Of a stretch of 64,000 nucleotides of DNA, positions 54,788 to 64,000 are shown one piece after another. The position numbers and the translations under genes were made by a program. The DNA is from UBA1563 sp041667115. Lineage in GTDB: Bacteria > Bacteroidota > Ignavibacteria > Ignavibacteriales > Ignavibacteriaceae. How positions within the stretch are numbered: the stretch's first letter is position 1; each line of letters starts with the position of its first letter. The stretch is from positions 9,793 to 73,792 of the forward strand of contig JBAYFO010000012.1 in assembly GCA_041667115.1 (NCBI GenBank). The letters are read 5' to 3'. The notes beneath the pieces were generated by a model. The model ran no database searches. It had not been told where the DNA came from and worked only from the letters and a program-made list of their open reading frames with translations.

Positions 54788-56273
54788 ACTGAAGGTCCGT
54801 CCATTTATTATTACAATAAACCACTTTACTCGCTTTATGATTTTGCGGTTGCTGTTTCAGATAAGCCGAAAATATTGCTGCAACATTTTCCAGATCGGTT
54901 TGGTGTTGATTTTTCGCATCTCCCGGCACTTCACCTGAAAAATCTTCTTCTATAAGATTAATCGTATACTTCCCGCTCTTAAATTTTTCATTTTGAAGAA
55001 TTCTTTTTAGGAAAGTAATGTTGGTTTTTATACCGGCTATAAGGTAATCGTTTAAAGCGATATCCATCCGTTTAATGGAAGCACTTCTTTGCTTTTCCAT
55101 TACTGAAATTTTGGAGAGAAGCGGATCATAAAAACGTGATATTTCTGAACCGGTTTCTATGCCTCTATCAATACGAATATTTGGACCGGAGGGAAGGCGG
55201 TGATATTCAACAGTTCCGGTTATCGGCAAATAATTATTTTCAGGATCTTCAGCATAAACGCGGCATTCAATTGCATGACCGAGAATTCGTAAATCTTTCT
55301 GAACAAAACTTAGCTTCTCCCCTGCCGCAATTTTTATTTGTTCTTTCACCAGGTCTATCCCCGAAATAAATTCAGTAACCGGATGTTCAACCTGCAGGCG
55401 TGTGTTCATTTCAAGAAAGTAAAAATTTTTATGCTTATCAACTAAAAATTCTATCGTTCCGGCGTTATAATAGCCGCACGCTTTTGCAGCATTGATTGCG
55501 GCTGTCGTTAACTTTTCGCGAGTCTTCTCATCAAGAAAAGTTGAAGGAGCTTCTTCAATTACCTTTTGATGTCGCCTCTGAACCGAACATTCTCTTTCAA
55601 AGAGATGACAATAATTCCCAAACTTATCGGCAATTATTTGCACTTCGATATGTTTCGGATGCTCAACTAATTTTTCAATATAGATTGAATCATCTCCGAA
55701 TGCTTTTAAAGCTTCACGCTGCGCGGAAGAAAACGCCGCTTCCAATTCGTCTTCCGAATAAACGCGTTTCATTCCTTTGCCACCACCACCTGAGCTAGCT
55801 TTTAAGAGAATTGGGTAACCAATCTCACCCGCACTTACTTTAGCAGATTCTAACGAAATAATTTTTTCTGTGGTGCCGGGTACAATCGGCACGCCATTTT
55901 TTTTCATTAAATCTCTTGCCGCTGTTTTACTCCCCATCATTTCAACTGACCTGAATGAAGGTCCAATAAAAACTATTCCGCTTTCTTCAACTTTTTTTAT
56001 AAAGGAAGCGTTCTCGGATAAAAAACCATAACCTGGATGAATGGCATCTGCGTTTATTTCTTTTGCAAGATCGATTATTTTATTTTGATTAAGATATGAT
56101 TCAGATGGAAGTGATTCCCCAATGGAATAAGATTCGTCAGCTAACCGCGAGTGGAGAGCATACTTATCAATTTCGGAATAGATAGAAACGGAAGTAATAC
56201 TCAATTCTTTGCACGCACGGATTATCCGGACAGCAATCTCTCCCCTATTTGCGATAAGAATTTTTTTGAACAA
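54780..56273 (-). CDS. accC: biotin carboxylase subunit
   Basis: 497 residues: N-terminal KKILIANRGEIAVRIIRACKE, ATP-grasp with SGGGGKGMKRV near 165, ERECSVQRRHQKVIEEAPS near 230, NTRLQVEHPVTE near 290 and the C-terminal biotin-carboxylase domain. It carboxylates biotin on the BCCP using bicarbonate and ATP. The start is TTG at 56273 with AGG 7 nt upstream; no ATG fits the conserved N-terminus. Which acyl-CoA is the final substrate cannot be told without the carboxyltransferase. Confidence 0.93.
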   Translation of the reverse strand: MFKKILIANRGEIAVRIIRACKELSITSVSIYSEIDKYALHSRLADESYSIGESLPSESYLNQNKIIDLAKEINADAIHPGYGFLSENASFIKKVEESGIVFIGPSFRSVEMMGSKTAARDLMKKNGVPIVPGTTEKIISLESAKVSAGEIGYPILLKASSGGGGKGMKRVYSEDELEAAFSSAQREALKAFGDDSIYIEKLVEHPKHIEVQIIADKFGNYCHLFERECSVQRRHQKVIEEAPSTFLDEKTREKLTTAAINAAKACGYYNAGTIEFLVDKHKNFYFLEMNTRLQVEHPVTEFISGIDLVKEQIKIAAGEKLSFVQKDLRILGHAIECRVYAEDPENNYLPITGTVEYHRLPSGPNIRIDRGIETGSEISRFYDPLLSKISVMEKQRSASIKRMDIALNDYLIAGIKTNITFLKRILQNEKFKSGKYTINLIEEDFSGEVPGDAKNQHQTDLENVAAIFSAYLKQQPQNHKASKVVYCNNKWTDLQYE

Positions 56274-56280
56274 TTGCGAC

Positions 56281-58629
56281 CTATTTTAGTTCAACAATAG
56301 TAATTCCTTCGCCACCGAATTCTACCGGAGCGAAATAAAAGTTTTTTACACCTTCGTGCTTCTGAAGTATTTCCTTTACCATTTTTTTAAGAGCGCCGGT
56401 TCCTTTACCATGAAGAATTTCAACACGGTCATAATTCCCTGTATAGGCGGCATCTAAGAATTTTACAACTTCGAACTCAACCTGGTCAGGTTTTTCGCCT
56501 CGCAAATCTAATCGATACTTTATTTCCGAAACCATAGGTGAATAGGATGCGGCTTCGGTAAATTTCTGCGCTTCTTTTTTCGTATGCACTAATCCATTGG
56601 TCTTCACCTGGATCTTTAATGAACCGACTAGAATGGATGCCTCTTTCTTGTCTCTTGACAGTTCAAATATTTTGCCTGACGTAGTAGTATTTTTAATTTG
56701 AACATAATCACCGATTTCAAAATTAAGAGAATTTTGGGATAAATCAATATCTTCTTTTACAAAATCTTTTATCGATTCATCAAGGTTGGCAACGGTATCC
56801 CGGGTGATTTTAATTGTCTCTTTATCAGCTTTTTTTTCTTTTATTTCTTTGATGGTTTTCTCAATTGTCTTTTTAGAAGAAATTAAAAACGATTCAGCCT
56901 CTTGCTTCGTTTTTCTTAAAATTTCTTTTTTCTCTTTTTCCAATTGAAGATTTTTTTGTTGATACAAACCCGTTAAGCTTTTCAACCGGCTATTTTCAAT
57001 ATTGATTTGCTGGAGTTGAGTATTGAGAGAGTTCGATCTTTCTTCTAAACTTAGCAGCATTGTTTCCATTTTCTGCTGATCATGCTCGAGAAATCCTTTA
57101 GCACTATTAAGGAAATCATCCTCAAAGCCGATACGTTTCGCAATTTCAAAAGCGTAGCTTGAGCCCGGGAAACCTTGTTTAAATCGGTATGTCGGCTTTA
57201 TCGCTGCTAAATCAAATTCCATCGATGCATTCTCAAACCCTTCGGTTTGATGCGCCAAAACTTTTAAACTATTGTGATGCGTTGTTGAAAGTACTGTTGC
57301 ATTTTTCTCTTTTAGAGAAAGCAATACTGCCGATGCAAAAGCTCCTCCGGCAGAAGGTTCTGTCCCGGTTCCAATTTCATCAAGAAGGATAAGTGAATGA
57401 TCCTCTCCTTTTTCAAGAATGTTTTTCAAATTCAAAATGTGAGAGCTGAATGTACTTAGGTCATCTTCAAGCGATTGTTTATCTCCAATATCAACCAGAA
57501 TTTTTTCAAACAAATGGAAATTACTATCCGGTTGTGCCGGAATATGCATTCCGCACATAATCATCAAAGATAACAGCCCGGTTGTTTTTAATACAACTGT
57601 TTTACCTCCGGCATTTGGTCCCGTGATAACGACAATTTTTCCGCTATCGATAGAAAAAGATAAAGGAATAGTTTTATCTATTCCAAATTTATTCAAAAGA
57701 ATAGGATGCCGCCCTTCTTGCAAAAAGAAAGGTTTATCATTTATTAGCGAAGGGAAACTACCTCTTATTTCGATTGAATATTTTGCCTTCGCAAATACCG
57801 CATCAATTTGGGCAAGTGCTTTTAGAGAAGCCTGTAGCGGTTGCCGGACAGTTCCAATTTTTTTTGTTACTTCTTTTAATATTCTTTCTATTTCACGCTT
57901 CTCGGCAAATTGAAGTGAAATAATTTCGTTATTCATTTGGAGCGTTTCTTCCGGCTCGATGTAAACCGTCTGCCCGGTAGAAGATTCGCTATGAATAAAA
58001 CCTTTAATATGTCGTTTGTGTTCGGCTTTAACCGGGATAACCATTCTCCCATCGCGCAGCGTGATGAACTCTTCGCGTGTAAAATCCTCTTCCATAAACT
58101 GCTTTGAAATGCGTTGAACAATCCTGTTAAGATCATTTTTTTTCTCGGCAATTTCCTGGCGGATTTCGTAAAGTTTTTTGCTTGCTTTGTCTTTTATTTC
58201 TCCGGTTTCGGTTATCACTTGATTAATCAAATGCTCAAAGACTTTATCAACAAAAAGATTTTGCGTTAGCTCTTTCAATTCATCCGCGTCAGTTTGCGCC
58301 GCTTTTAAAAATTGAAATGTATTACGTGAGATTTCTGCCAATCTTTTAATTTCTAATATTTTTTTAGCGGAGAGCACCGCTCCTTCAATACCGGAGATTG
58401 CAAGGTCTTCAACTAAATTGGGAAGATAATCTATTGGGGGGACACTCTGTTGGATGAGAATCTCTTTCGCCTGCGAAACTCTAATGCCTTCATTCAGAAT
58501 TTCGTTTTGATCTTCAAATGGAATTGAGGAGAGAATATTTTGTTTGCCATTTGCGGTGATGCAATACTTTGCGATGAAGGAGAGTATTTTATCAAATTCA
58601 AGCGCCTGGAAAACTTCTTTTTCTATCAT
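56281..58629 (-). CDS. mutS2: endonuclease MutS2
   Basis: 782 residues. It lacks the MutS mismatch-recognition domains, has the clamp/lever part (about 1-310), the ATPase with Walker A TGPNAGGKTVVLK near 330 and Walker B LILLDEIGTGTEPSAGG near 410, a coiled-coil (about 510-620) and a C-terminal Smr domain (LDLRGEKPDQVEFEV, HGKGTGALKK, near 705-782). MutS2 suppresses recombination and in Bacillus also splits collided ribosomes. It overlaps cvpA by 4 bp (ATGA). Confidence 0.95.
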   Translation of the reverse strand: MIEKEVFQALEFDKILSFIAKYCITANGKQNILSSIPFEDQNEILNEGIRVSQAKEILIQQSVPPIDYLPNLVEDLAISGIEGAVLSAKKILEIKRLAEISRNTFQFLKAAQTDADELKELTQNLFVDKVFEHLINQVITETGEIKDKASKKLYEIRQEIAEKKNDLNRIVQRISKQFMEEDFTREEFITLRDGRMVIPVKAEHKRHIKGFIHSESSTGQTVYIEPEETLQMNNEIISLQFAEKREIERILKEVTKKIGTVRQPLQASLKALAQIDAVFAKAKYSIEIRGSFPSLINDKPFFLQEGRHPILLNKFGIDKTIPLSFSIDSGKIVVITGPNAGGKTVVLKTTGLLSLMIMCGMHIPAQPDSNFHLFEKILVDIGDKQSLEDDLSTFSSHILNLKNILEKGEDHSLILLDEIGTGTEPSAGGAFASAVLLSLKEKNATVLSTTHHNSLKVLAHQTEGFENASMEFDLAAIKPTYRFKQGFPGSSYAFEIAKRIGFEDDFLNSAKGFLEHDQQKMETMLLSLEERSNSLNTQLQQINIENSRLKSLTGLYQQKNLQLEKEKKEILRKTKQEAESFLISSKKTIEKTIKEIKEKKADKETIKITRDTVANLDESIKDFVKEDIDLSQNSLNFEIGDYVQIKNTTTSGKIFELSRDKKEASILVGSLKIQVKTNGLVHTKKEAQKFTEAASYSPMVSEIKYRLDLRGEKPDQVEFEVVKFLDAAYTGNYDRVEILHGKGTGALKKMVKEILQKHEGVKNFYFAPVEFGGEGITIVELK

Positions 58630-59150
58630 TCTTTAATTGAGTCTTTTTCTATGATAAGTTCTTTAATTGATTTCTTTGGATTAGGTGTGTACTCACCAAT
58701 ATAATCAATCGTTTTCGGAAGTAATTTGTAGAGTGTTGAATATGAGAAAGATTTCTTTTGATCTTTTTCAGCCGGAACTTTGAAAATATGAAGCAGATAA
58801 AGTGCTGCGCTGATAAAATAAACAATCTGGATAACCCCAACTACTCCACCGGTAATTCTGTTCATCAAATTATTAACTTTATCAAAAGGATGGATCACCC
58901 TTTTTAAAACCGAGGTTATAAGTATCACAGTAAGAAATACCATAAAGCCCCCCATTATTTCTGCAAGGTATTTCTCGGTTCCCATTACTGTGTTTAATAT
59001 TTTTCCGAACGGCTCGGAGAGGAATATTCCAAGAAAAATCGCTAAGAAAAATCCCAGAGAGCCGATCAGTTTTCTCACGAATCCGTCTTTGAATCCTAGA
59101 ATAAAAGCCGCAATAGCGATAATACCGAAAATAATGTCTAAATAATTCAA
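58626..59150 (-). CDS. CvpA-family membrane protein
   Basis: 174 residues, with four membrane helices in the CvpA pattern (DIIFGIIAIAAFILGFKDGFVRKLIGSLG, FLAIFLGIFLSEPFGKIL, MGGFMVFLTVILITSVL, GGVVGVIQIVYFISAALYLL). In E. coli CvpA is needed for colicin V production and protects the envelope against bile salts. It overlaps the yqeY-like gene and mutS2 by 4 bp each, so all three are co-translated. CvpA-MutS2 pairs are common. Confidence 0.9.
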   Translation of the reverse strand: MNYLDIIFGIIAIAAFILGFKDGFVRKLIGSLGFFLAIFLGIFLSEPFGKILNTVMGTEKYLAEIMGGFMVFLTVILITSVLKRVIHPFDKVNNLMNRITGGVVGVIQIVYFISAALYLLHIFKVPAEKDQKKSFSYSTLYKLLPKTIDYIGEYTPNPKKSIKELIIEKDSIKE

Positions 59151-59599
59151 CTCACTCCAAGGAATTTTTCAACAAGCGCTTTTACAATTTTTCCATCTGC
59201 TTTCCCTTTGAATTGTTTCATGGCAGCCGGCATCAATTTCGCAAAATCTGCTTTTGTTGAAGCGTTTACTTGAGCAGCAATATTCTTAATTTCTTCAATA
59301 ATTTCTTCTTCCGATAATTGTTTTGGAAGATATTCTTGAAGGATTTTTAATTCCACACTCTCTTTTTCAGCAAGGTCCCTCCTTCCCGCGTTGGTAAACA
59401 TTTCAACCGATTCTTTTCTTTTTTTAACCGCGGTAGAAAGCATGGCAATTTCGTCTTCCGGTGTTAAAGCTCTGTTCGCACCGCTTTTATCAAATTCAAG
59501 GATCAAAGCACGAATTGATCTGATAGTCTCAAGCCTAACTTTATCGCCCGATTTCATAGCGGTTTTCATATCTTCAATAATTTTTTCTCTTAATGCCAT
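59147..59599 (-). CDS. GatB/YqeY-domain protein
   Basis: 150 residues, all helical, with the YqeY pattern (LREKIIEDMKTAMKSGDK, ELKILQEYLPKQLSEEEI, GKADGKIVKALVEKFL). YqeY-type proteins are related to the tRNA-binding tail of GatB but act without the amidotransferase; the role is not settled. It is the first gene of the yqeY-cvpA-mutS2-accC-BCCP run. Confidence 0.92.
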   Translation of the reverse strand: MALREKIIEDMKTAMKSGDKVRLETIRSIRALILEFDKSGANRALTPEDEIAMLSTAVKKRKESVEMFTNAGRRDLAEKESVELKILQEYLPKQLSEEEIIEEIKNIAAQVNASTKADFAKLMPAAMKQFKGKADGKIVKALVEKFLGVS

Positions 59600-59674
59600 T
59601 TAATAAACTCCATCAAATTTTTTACTATTCCTATAACTGTAAAGTACTTATACAAAATTAGTCCAAATTGATCT

Positions 59675-60355
59675 CTAAAAAAATACCGTAACGATCATTT
59701 GCACCCTGACATATTTTCCGTTTAGCTTTCCCGGAGAAAAGCGTGTATTTCGAACAGCACGCATTGCGGCAGCATCACATCCATAACCAATTCCCTGAAT
59801 TATTTCAGTTCGAACCACTACGCCCATTTCATCAATATAAGTTTTCACCAAAACTTTTCCCGATATATTGTTTTCTTTTGCCTGGCTGGGAACGACCACA
59901 CGCGTCTGAATTGCTCCGTATCCTCCCTTCGGTTCAGGCATAAAATCAACTGCCGCGTAATATTTCATTTCCGGTTGAGGTTTAACCACTTTAGCTGCCT
60001 CTTCCGGCACAACTTTTACATTTCCAGCACCGGTTCCATCTAGCTCACCCGCTTTATCTCCGGCAGGTTTTTGTGAAGCGATTTCAATAGTGTCTTTTTC
60101 AATTTTTTTTACCGGTTTGGGAATCGCATATTTTTCTTTCTTAATTATGCTTCCTTTCACAAGCTCAGTATTTTCTAGCATGATCGAAGGAGGCGGACCC
60201 AACTCGGAGTATTTTAAAATTCTAACAACAGTATTGGGTACTTCTTCATCTTTTAAAAGAGTATGAAATACTATAAACAACAGGATCGCAAGAACATGAA
60301 GTCCGAGAGAAAAATAAAAACCTTTTAAAATATTTTTTCTAAAAAAATCATTCAT
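59675..60355 (-). CDS. TonB-family energy transducer
   Basis: 226 residues: an N-terminal membrane helix (FYFSLGLHVLAILLFIVFHTLL), a periplasmic linker with Lys/Pro (about 70-130, shorter and less Pro-rich than E. coli TonB) and a C-terminal TonB domain (about 145-226, ISGKVLVKTYIDEMGVVVRT, DAAAMRAVRNTRFSPG). It carries proton-motive energy from ExbBD to outer-membrane receptors. No exbB/exbD is adjacent. The barrel at 1333-2931 with its TonB-box-like start is a possible client, but this is inference. Confidence 0.9.
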   Translation of the reverse strand: MNDFFRKNILKGFYFSLGLHVLAILLFIVFHTLLKDEEVPNTVVRILKYSELGPPPSIMLENTELVKGSIIKKEKYAIPKPVKKIEKDTIEIASQKPAGDKAGELDGTGAGNVKVVPEEAAKVVKPQPEMKYYAAVDFMPEPKGGYGAIQTRVVVPSQAKENNISGKVLVKTYIDEMGVVVRTEIIQGIGYGCDAAAMRAVRNTRFSPGKLNGKYVRVQMIVTVFF

Positions 60356-60398
60356 TTAGCTTCTGCAGACCTATCCATTATCATAACTGAAGTACAAC

Positions 60399-61448
60399 TT
60401 ATTTTGTTGTAAGAAGAAATTTAGCTAACACCGGGAAATGATCGCTGTAGCCGCCTAAATACCGAATTCCACCATAAGTTGGAAAAGGGGCGCCTTCGTA
60501 CTTGCCGGATCTGGTGACGATAAATTCCGGTTTATATATTTCAAATGAATTACAAATGAGATGGAAAGTTTTGTTCGTTAATAAATTTCCGGAAATGATA
60601 ATTTGGTCCAGCATGTCCCATTCAGATCGATATTTAAAGCTCCCTTCACCATCCATTTTTTTACTGTAGGCTAGATTGTATAAATTTTTTGTAAAACTTT
60701 TGGGCAGCTTTTTAATGTCTGAACAAGTAAGAGGGTTAGCGTTTAACGTTTCTTTTATACTTATGTCGGTTGGTTCATCATTAAAATCGCCAAATACAAT
60801 AATATTTGTCTTCCCCGATTTGGCGAATAATGCGTCAATTCTATTTTTAAGCGTTTGTGCTGCTACAACACGATTTTTTTCCGAAGCCTCTGCGCCACCG
60901 CTGCGCGACGGCCAATGGTTCGCGAAGATGTGGAGCGTATCTTTACTTTTTGTAACGATGTTAGCATTAAGAATCAAACGTGTAGGATATTTATCCGAAA
61001 GCACCACCGTGTCGGCATTCATCGAGAGAAAAGTGAATTTGTCTTTTTTAAAAATCATACCGACATCGATGCCTCTTTTGTCAGGTGATTCTTTATACAC
61101 TACTTGATAATTAAGGTCTGAGAGATGCTTCTCAACCATTGTTTCAAGCACTTTTTGATTTTCTACTTCTGCAAAACCAATAATGTCCGGTCCGCGGTTA
61201 TCATTCATCGAACGAATAACTCTTGCCATATTGAACATCTTTTTTTCAAAGCGTTCTTCCGTCCATTCTTTTTTTGAAGAAGGGAGAAATTCAGCATCAT
61301 TATTCTCCGGATCATCTACTGCATTAAATAAATTTTCTTGATTATAGAACGCTACGACGACTGTATCCTTCTTTGACTGCGCATAATTCAGTTGTGAAAA
61401 AAACATTACTAAAGAAAAAAACGAGATAACTAACCATTTGATTTTCAT
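60399..61448 (-). CDS. secreted endonuclease/exonuclease/phosphatase family protein
   Basis: 349 residues with signal peptide (LVISFFSLVMFFSQLNYAQ). EEP fold motifs: FYNQENLF near 34 (Asn and Glu), FAEVENQKVLE near 97, HWPSRSGG near 180, VFGDFNDEP near 218 and the catalytic His in YSDHFPVLAKF near 337. Related secreted proteins are nucleases, sphingomyelinases or phosphatases; the substrate is unknown. It overlaps the kup gene by 4 bp (ATGA) and so is translated with it, an odd pairing. Confidence 0.9.
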   Translation of the reverse strand: MKIKWLVISFFSLVMFFSQLNYAQSKKDTVVVAFYNQENLFNAVDDPENNDAEFLPSSKKEWTEERFEKKMFNMARVIRSMNDNRGPDIIGFAEVENQKVLETMVEKHLSDLNYQVVYKESPDKRGIDVGMIFKKDKFTFLSMNADTVVLSDKYPTRLILNANIVTKSKDTLHIFANHWPSRSGGAEASEKNRVVAAQTLKNRIDALFAKSGKTNIIVFGDFNDEPTDISIKETLNANPLTCSDIKKLPKSFTKNLYNLAYSKKMDGEGSFKYRSEWDMLDQIIISGNLLTNKTFHLICNSFEIYKPEFIVTRSGKYEGAPFPTYGGIRYLGGYSDHFPVLAKFLLTTK

Positions 61449-63259
61449 ATTTCTATCCTTGTAACCACACCGTGAATTTTCTGGTATGGGAGTTTGTAAA
61501 ATTGAACAAAGTTTGGAGTCATTTTCTTAAAGAACGAATAAAGTTTTAATAAAAAATTACTTGTAACTATATCTTCTACCCCGTAAAACATCACTTTTTC
61601 ATTAATGTCATGTTTCTTTATAATTGAAGAAAGATCAACTATTTCCATGTAACCGACTGCAACTGATAATCCGTGCAGCCCGACAGCTAAATTTTCTACA
61701 TACCCCGACTCAATCCCGTAGGGGCTGTCAGTTCTTGATATTGATACCAATATATTTTTATCATAAATGATATTTGAACTGATAATACAATGCGCAACAT
61801 AGGGAGGGATATCGTAATTTGTTCTTGAAAAAAATATAGCAGTCCCGTCAATATTATGCCCACGGTTGTAAATCTGTTCGTACGCTATTTTAAATGTATC
61901 TAATGGCAACGATCTGAATGAGCGATAGATCGTCTTTTGTCCTGTGATCCAAATTAAGGTTACAGTAAAAGGTATCGCGGCAATAACTAACGACCAATAC
62001 CCTCCATGCTCTAATTTGCTGGTAAGAGAAATTAGAAAAAGTAAGTCTACTAAGAGGACAACTATTGCCAGGCTCATTTTTACAAACGCCTTTTTGTGTC
62101 TAAATATCCAGATCATCAAAATTGAACTGATCGTCATGGTAATAGTTACCGCCAAACCATAAGCCGCTGCTAAATTGGAGGATGCTTTGAACAAAAGGAT
62201 CATAAATAAAACTGCAACCAATAAACCCCAATTTACCGCACCAATATAAATTTGAGATTTTAACTGTGTTGAAGTATATTTTATTTTCATCAAGGGAAAA
62301 GTACGTGTAGTAATGCCCTGATAGACCAATGAAAATACTGCCGAGATCATCGCTTGCGAAGCTATGATTGTAGCAAGAATCGTTAAGATAATAAATGGAA
62401 TATAAAGTATTTCTGCTTGTGATTTGACCATTTCAAAAAGAATTAAGTTTGTACTTTGATGATGGAGAATATAAGCTCCTTGTCCAAAATAGTTAAAAAC
62501 AAGTGCAATAAAAACAAATCCCCAGGCTCTTCTTATGGGAAGAGCACCGAGATGCCCCATATCCGCATATAGCGCCTCACCTCCGGTTGCGCACAAAATA
62601 ACTTCAGACAAAACAAGAATTCCCGCAACTCCGTTATGAATTAAAAAATTAATTGCATAATGAGGACTTACCGCTAAAAGAATTGACGGCATTTTTAAAA
62701 TTGAAATAAATCCAGAAACAAATAATGCCAGAAACCAAACAACCATAATAGGTCCGAATGAACTTGCAACTTTATCCGTCCCTTTATATTGAAAAGCAAA
62801 AAGCATGATGGTTATTCCCATTGTTATGAGGATAACAATGTTTCCTGAGATCCATTCAAATCCATGGATTAAAGGTAATCCTTCCACAGCTGATAAGATA
62901 CTTATTGCGGGAGTTATAACCCCGTCTCCCATAAGCAATGAAATCCCAAAGTATCCTAAATAAGCAACAATGGTCGCTTTCTTCCCTTTTTTAATAAAAC
63001 CGGAAAGAACTTCTTTTAATACTATTACTCCTCCTTCACCTTTGATACTTAGGCTCATTGCAAGCCAAGCGTATTCTACGGTTACAAGAATTATCAATGT
63101 CCAGAAAATCAGTGAGAGAATTCCAAACAAATTATCGTGTGTTGGGTTTGTAAGAGTAAATACTATAACCAGCGTATATATTGGACTGGTTCCAATGTCG
63201 CCGAAAACCAAGCCCATCGCTTTGATGATTTCGTAAAAACTTATTTTTGAATTTTTCAA
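61445..63259 (-). CDS. kup: KUP-family potassium transporter
   Basis: 604 residues with about 12 membrane helices. VFGDIGTSPIYTLVIVF at 18-34 is the KUP signature; GEGGVIVLKEVL, LLMGDGVITPAISILSAVEG near 110 and TGGEALYADMGHLG near 226 follow, and the cytoplasmic C-terminus (about 450-604) is typical. It imports K+ with H+. The start is TTG at 63259, the only one that keeps the N-terminal helix. The partial APC/KimA-like gene lies 18 bp upstream, so two potassium-type transporters may be in one operon. Confidence 0.93.
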   Translation of the reverse strand: MKNSKISFYEIIKAMGLVFGDIGTSPIYTLVIVFTLTNPTHDNLFGILSLIFWTLIILVTVEYAWLAMSLSIKGEGGVIVLKEVLSGFIKKGKKATIVAYLGYFGISLLMGDGVITPAISILSAVEGLPLIHGFEWISGNIVILITMGITIMLFAFQYKGTDKVASSFGPIMVVWFLALFVSGFISILKMPSILLAVSPHYAINFLIHNGVAGILVLSEVILCATGGEALYADMGHLGALPIRRAWGFVFIALVFNYFGQGAYILHHQSTNLILFEMVKSQAEILYIPFIILTILATIIASQAMISAVFSLVYQGITTRTFPLMKIKYTSTQLKSQIYIGAVNWGLLVAVLFMILLFKASSNLAAAYGLAVTITMTISSILMIWIFRHKKAFVKMSLAIVVLLVDLLFLISLTSKLEHGGYWSLVIAAIPFTVTLIWITGQKTIYRSFRSLPLDTFKIAYEQIYNRGHNIDGTAIFFSRTNYDIPPYVAHCIISSNIIYDKNILVSISRTDSPYGIESGYVENLAVGLHGLSVAVGYMEIVDLSSIIKKHDINEKVMFYGVEDIVTSNFLLKLYSFFKKMTPNFVQFYKLPYQKIHGVVTRIEI

Positions 63260-63277
63260 CTGATACTAATTTCTTTT

Positions 63278-64000
63278 TTAATACGTAACCCTTATCGGAA
63301 GTATAACAAAAGGATACCCTTCCTGATAAAGTCTCCTTTGCACGCTGAAGACAATTTGGTTATGTAAAAGTTTTGTGAAAAATGTTTCATTTGGAAAGAC
63401 GAGTTGACCACCGAAAAAAACTGAGTTAGGGTATTTTTCAAAAACTTTTTCCGACATTTCGGTTACTTGATCAACTACATCTGTTCCTAGAGATGTAAAA
63501 CTATCGGCAAAATAACCGCTATGATTCATAAACTCGACATATTGGTCAATTTCTTTTTTAACAAATTCTTCTAATTTTAAAATTTCTGCCGATCCTTTAA
63601 AAGCCCCCGCATCAACTACACCGGCTTGCACAAATACATAGTTTTTGAAAATCCCGGGAAACGTTTTGATAACACTTAATAACGTATGAACACCAAGTCC
63701 ATTAAATCCGTTTACCAAAACAACAGCTGTTTTGTTTTCGGGTTTGTATTTCGGTTTTTCATCAGTTTTTAATTCATTATCCGGATGAAGATAATAGAAG
63801 GAAGAACTTATTGCAGGAATAATATCACTGTCTAATTTTTGAATTAACGTGTTAACGGAATTGTAATGTTTTTTGATATATAAAGCCAGGGCAATAACAC
63901 TTCCGGTAACCACTAATGTTATCCATCCGCCTTCAAAAAATTTTATAGCAACAACTGAAACTAAAATCAAAGTGGTTAACACCAATCCTATTCCGTTAAT
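63278..64000 (-). CDS. APC-superfamily transporter, KimA-like (partial, runs off right edge)
   Basis: The frame is open to the window edge (codons for INGIGLV precede the TTG at 63985), so this is the C-terminal part of a larger protein. It shows two last membrane helices (LTTLILVSVVAIKFFEGGW, ITLVVTGSVIALALYIKKHY), the pattern KFFEGGW..KKHYNSV seen in KimA/YdaO-type potassium importers and some APC permeases, then a cytoplasmic alpha/beta domain of about 190 residues of universal-stress-like character (VVLVNGFNGLGVHTLLSVI). The full family call needs the missing N-terminal half. It precedes kup by 18 bp. Confidence 0.7.
   Translation of the reverse strand: MNGIGLVLTTLILVSVVAIKFFEGGWITLVVTGSVIALALYIKKHYNSVNTLIQKLDSDIIPAISSSFYYLHPDNELKTDEKPKYKPENKTAVVLVNGFNGLGVHTLLSVIKTFPGIFKNYVFVQAGVVDAGAFKGSAEILKLEEFVKKEIDQYVEFMNHSGYFADSFTSLGTDVVDQVTEMSEKVFEKYPNSVFFGGQLVFPNETFFTKLLHNQIVFSVQRRLYQEGYPFVILPIRVTY

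Noticed and set aside
60676..61107. 143-aa plus-strand frame
   Set aside because: Antisense to the secreted EEP-family gene; no family pattern.

Overview
The window looks like a chromosome segment from the Ignavibacteria branch of the Bacteroidota/Chlorobi group. It is AT-rich. A 999-residue secreted protein ends in a type IX secretion sorting tail (FQNFPNPFNPST). One intergenic promoter fits the Bacteroidota -33/-7 pattern. Shine-Dalgarno sequences are nevertheless common (for example AAAGGAG before the genes starting at 10947 and 43561), and TTG starts are frequent. There are no rRNA genes, CRISPR arrays, phages or intact insertion sequences. Most of the window is ordinary housekeeping and lipid or envelope metabolism.

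Layout. 1-5900 (minus): an envelope operon of a 990-aa periplasmic TPR protein, a 532-aa outer-membrane barrel, and a partial HU-like, acidic, membrane-anchored protein open at the left edge. 6090-14538: an M28 peptidase, bacteriohemerythrin, a small TPR protein, an unknown protein, a PspC/LiaF-like stress pair, a MATE exporter, an SLC13-type permease and a GH12-like lipoprotein. 14586-24962: a beta-oxidation cluster (DECR-type reductase, fadE, fadA, fadN, acyl-CoA ligase) with a divergent ScfR-type regulator; a four-helix-bundle (IVP) gene flanked by inverted octamer arrays sits inside it. 25170-32847: a POT transporter, a candidate sRNA, yjbQ, prfB with a programmed +1 frameshift, a TrpF paralogue, an AtuA pair, miaA, pcm and a UPF0316 protein. 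33103-39043: two plus-strand tRNAs (Gly, Cys), an acyl-activating enzyme, the T9SS heparinase II/III-like protein and four minus-strand tRNAs (Pro, Arg, His, Glu). 39190-42329: a Lol-type ABC exporter. 42427-45800: adenine deaminase and a putative sulfur trio (SQR-like, DUF1847, rhodanese). 45909-54232: acpS, ggt, an orphan MCE protein, a CNNM/CorC protein, ssb, a SPOR lipoprotein, an SGNH lipoprotein and a FadL channel. 54287-64000: BCCP/AccC, mutS2, cvpA, yqeY, tonB, a secreted EEP-family nuclease, kup and a partial APC/KimA-like transporter.

How the genes fit together. A lipid-uptake theme recurs: an SGNH lipoprotein and FadL at the outer membrane, two acyl-activating enzymes, a complete beta-oxidation set whose domain order and gene content resemble the Bacillus fadNAE operon, and a biotin carboxylase/BCCP pair that could handle acetyl- or propionyl-CoA. 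Envelope upkeep is the second theme (Lol, MCE, PspC/LiaF, SPOR, TonB, T9SS cargo).

Most worth following up: (1) the IVP gene bracketed by 8-bp-period arrays containing a perfect 15-bp inverted repeat, which resembles a 23S rRNA intervening sequence placed in an mRNA operon, with a possible empty counterpart at 24999-25077; (2) a compact candidate sRNA at 26573-26644 with its own promoter, a C-rich hairpin loop and a terminator; (3) the trans-envelope operon at the left edge; (4) the TrpF-like protein lacking the usual substrate-binding motif.
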